Of a DNA stretch of 5,606 bases, positions 5,245 to 5,606 are shown in pieces; the first letter of the stretch is position 1, and the number at the start of each line of letters is the position of its first letter. The notes below the pieces were generated by a model. It did no database searches. It saw nothing but the letters and a program-made list of their open reading frames with translations, and had not been told where the DNA came from. The translations under genes and the position numbers were made by a program. Source of the DNA: Thermoplasmata archaeon (GTDB taxonomy: Archaea > Thermoplasmatota > Thermoplasmata > Thermoplasmatales > Thermoplasmataceae); the NCBI GenBank assembly GCA_021850835.1, contig JAJZKS010000132.1, forward strand, positions 1-5,606. The letters are read 5' to 3'.

Positions 5245-5499
5245 ATGGGATTTTCAAACCTGACAATCGAATATGAAAGGAAAATGCTCAGGAAAGAACC
5301 ACTTCCTGAAGCCGTAAAGAAGGCGATAACTGATTTTGTGGACGGTGACCTTATCCTGGAGAATATCGGGGAGAGAAGGAGAATGAATTACTACCAGCGC
5401 CTTAGAGTGGCTGCCAGATGGATCCCCGATTCATTCCTAAATCCCTCAAGGGGTGATATAAAAACTGTTGTGATCAAGCTGACTCTGGGACATAAGTAG
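5245..5499 (+). CDS. Stand-alone integrase-type core-binding (SAM-like) domain protein
   Basis: An 84-residue protein resembling the N-terminal core-binding domain of archaeal tyrosine recombinases: a four-helix SAM-like fold that clamps DNA opposite the catalytic domain. The pattern is two helices (PEAVKKAITDFVDGDL, about 21-36), a loop with IGERRRMNYYQRLRVAARWI (about 41-60), and the marker end FLNPSRGDIKTVVIKL, equal in form to 'F...tkeDIekvV'. Full recombinases have about 280-400 residues with the catalytic R-K-HxxR-Y set in the C-terminal part. Here a TAG follows LGHK at once and none of the three plus frames after it looks like a catalytic domain. It may be a truncated integrase or a domestic DNA-binding protein; the intact promoter and tight packing against the next gene favour expression. 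Assignment is by pattern only. Confidence 0.6.
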   Translation: MGFSNLTIEYERKMLRKEPLPEAVKKAITDFVDGDLILENIGERRRMNYYQRLRVAARWIPDSFLNPSRGDIKTVVIKLTLGHK

Positions 5500-5501
5500 C
5501 C

Positions 5502-5606
5502 CTATCCATTCACAAGCATCAGGTTGTGAAGCAGCCCCTTGCAGAATCCAGAGGTTTCAATACGGTCTTTCCTCCTCTGGAATATCATGTGCCCTGTTGA
5601 TCTCTT
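5502..5606 (-). CDS. C-terminal end of an unknown protein, cut by right window edge
   Basis: A minus-strand frame open from the right edge for 34 codons, ending in TAG at 5502. The visible part is basic with the segment FQRRKDRIETSGFCKG and ends LLHNLMLVNG. No family is recognised. Reasons to take it as real: it is the only minus frame open across this stretch, the residue make-up is protein-like, and its stop lies two bases from the stop of the convergent integrase-domain gene, as in compact archaeal tail-to-tail pairs. The piece is short, so chance remains possible. Confidence 0.4.
   Translation of the reverse strand, partial: KRSTGHMIFQRRKDRIETSGFCKGLLHNLMLVNG

Noticed and set aside
1..5606. 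CRISPR array, tRNA or rRNA genes, riboswitch
   Set aside because: No regularly spaced repeats, no cloverleaf with a T-arm GTTCRA motif, and no conserved rRNA or riboswitch core was found on either strand by eye.

Overview
The window looks like a piece of an archaeal chromosome, most likely a thermoacidophile of the Thermoplasmatales type. The evidence is the family content (fused ADP-forming acyl-CoA synthetase, an integrase-like core-binding domain of archaeal type, an IS200/IS605 TnpB remnant) and the start signals. Isolated genes have a TATA-like box about 25 bases before the start codon, as in leaderless transcripts, while genes inside the operon carry an AGGAGG Shine-Dalgarno site. The lineage call is inference; no rRNA, tRNA or other marker is present.

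Left part (1-3271): the C-terminal half of an NDP-forming acyl-CoA synthetase (+) runs in from the left edge and ends against a convergent sulfur operon read on the minus strand. In transcription order the operon is: a possible 51-residue leader ORF (3271-3116), a DsrE2-like protein (3068-2652), TusA (2648-2385) and a sulfide:quinone oxidoreductase-like flavoprotein (2388-1141). The last two overlap by 4 bases and the TusA start lies 3 bases past the DsrE2 stop, so they are surely cotranscribed. The likely joint role is sulfide or polysulfide oxidation at the membrane coupled to protein-bound persulfide relay (DsrE2/TusA) in the cytoplasm.

Middle part (3272-3903): a gene-poor, decayed stretch. 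It holds a putative divergent promoter region with an inverted repeat between two TATA-like boxes, a doubtful 44-residue ORF, and a broken tnpB 3' end in which the RuvC-III motif survives but the second zinc knuckle is lost.

Right part (3904-5606): a DinB-like metal-binding four-helix protein (+), a 127-base gap with nothing recognisable, a convergent small membrane protein (-) with an internal repeat and two dyads upstream, an 84-residue stand-alone integrase-type core-binding domain (+), and an open frame entering from the right edge (-) that stops two bases from it. This right part looks more AT-rich than the left by eye and, with the transposon remnant and orphan integrase domain, has the look of an accessory region. 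No CRISPR array, tRNA or rRNA was seen.
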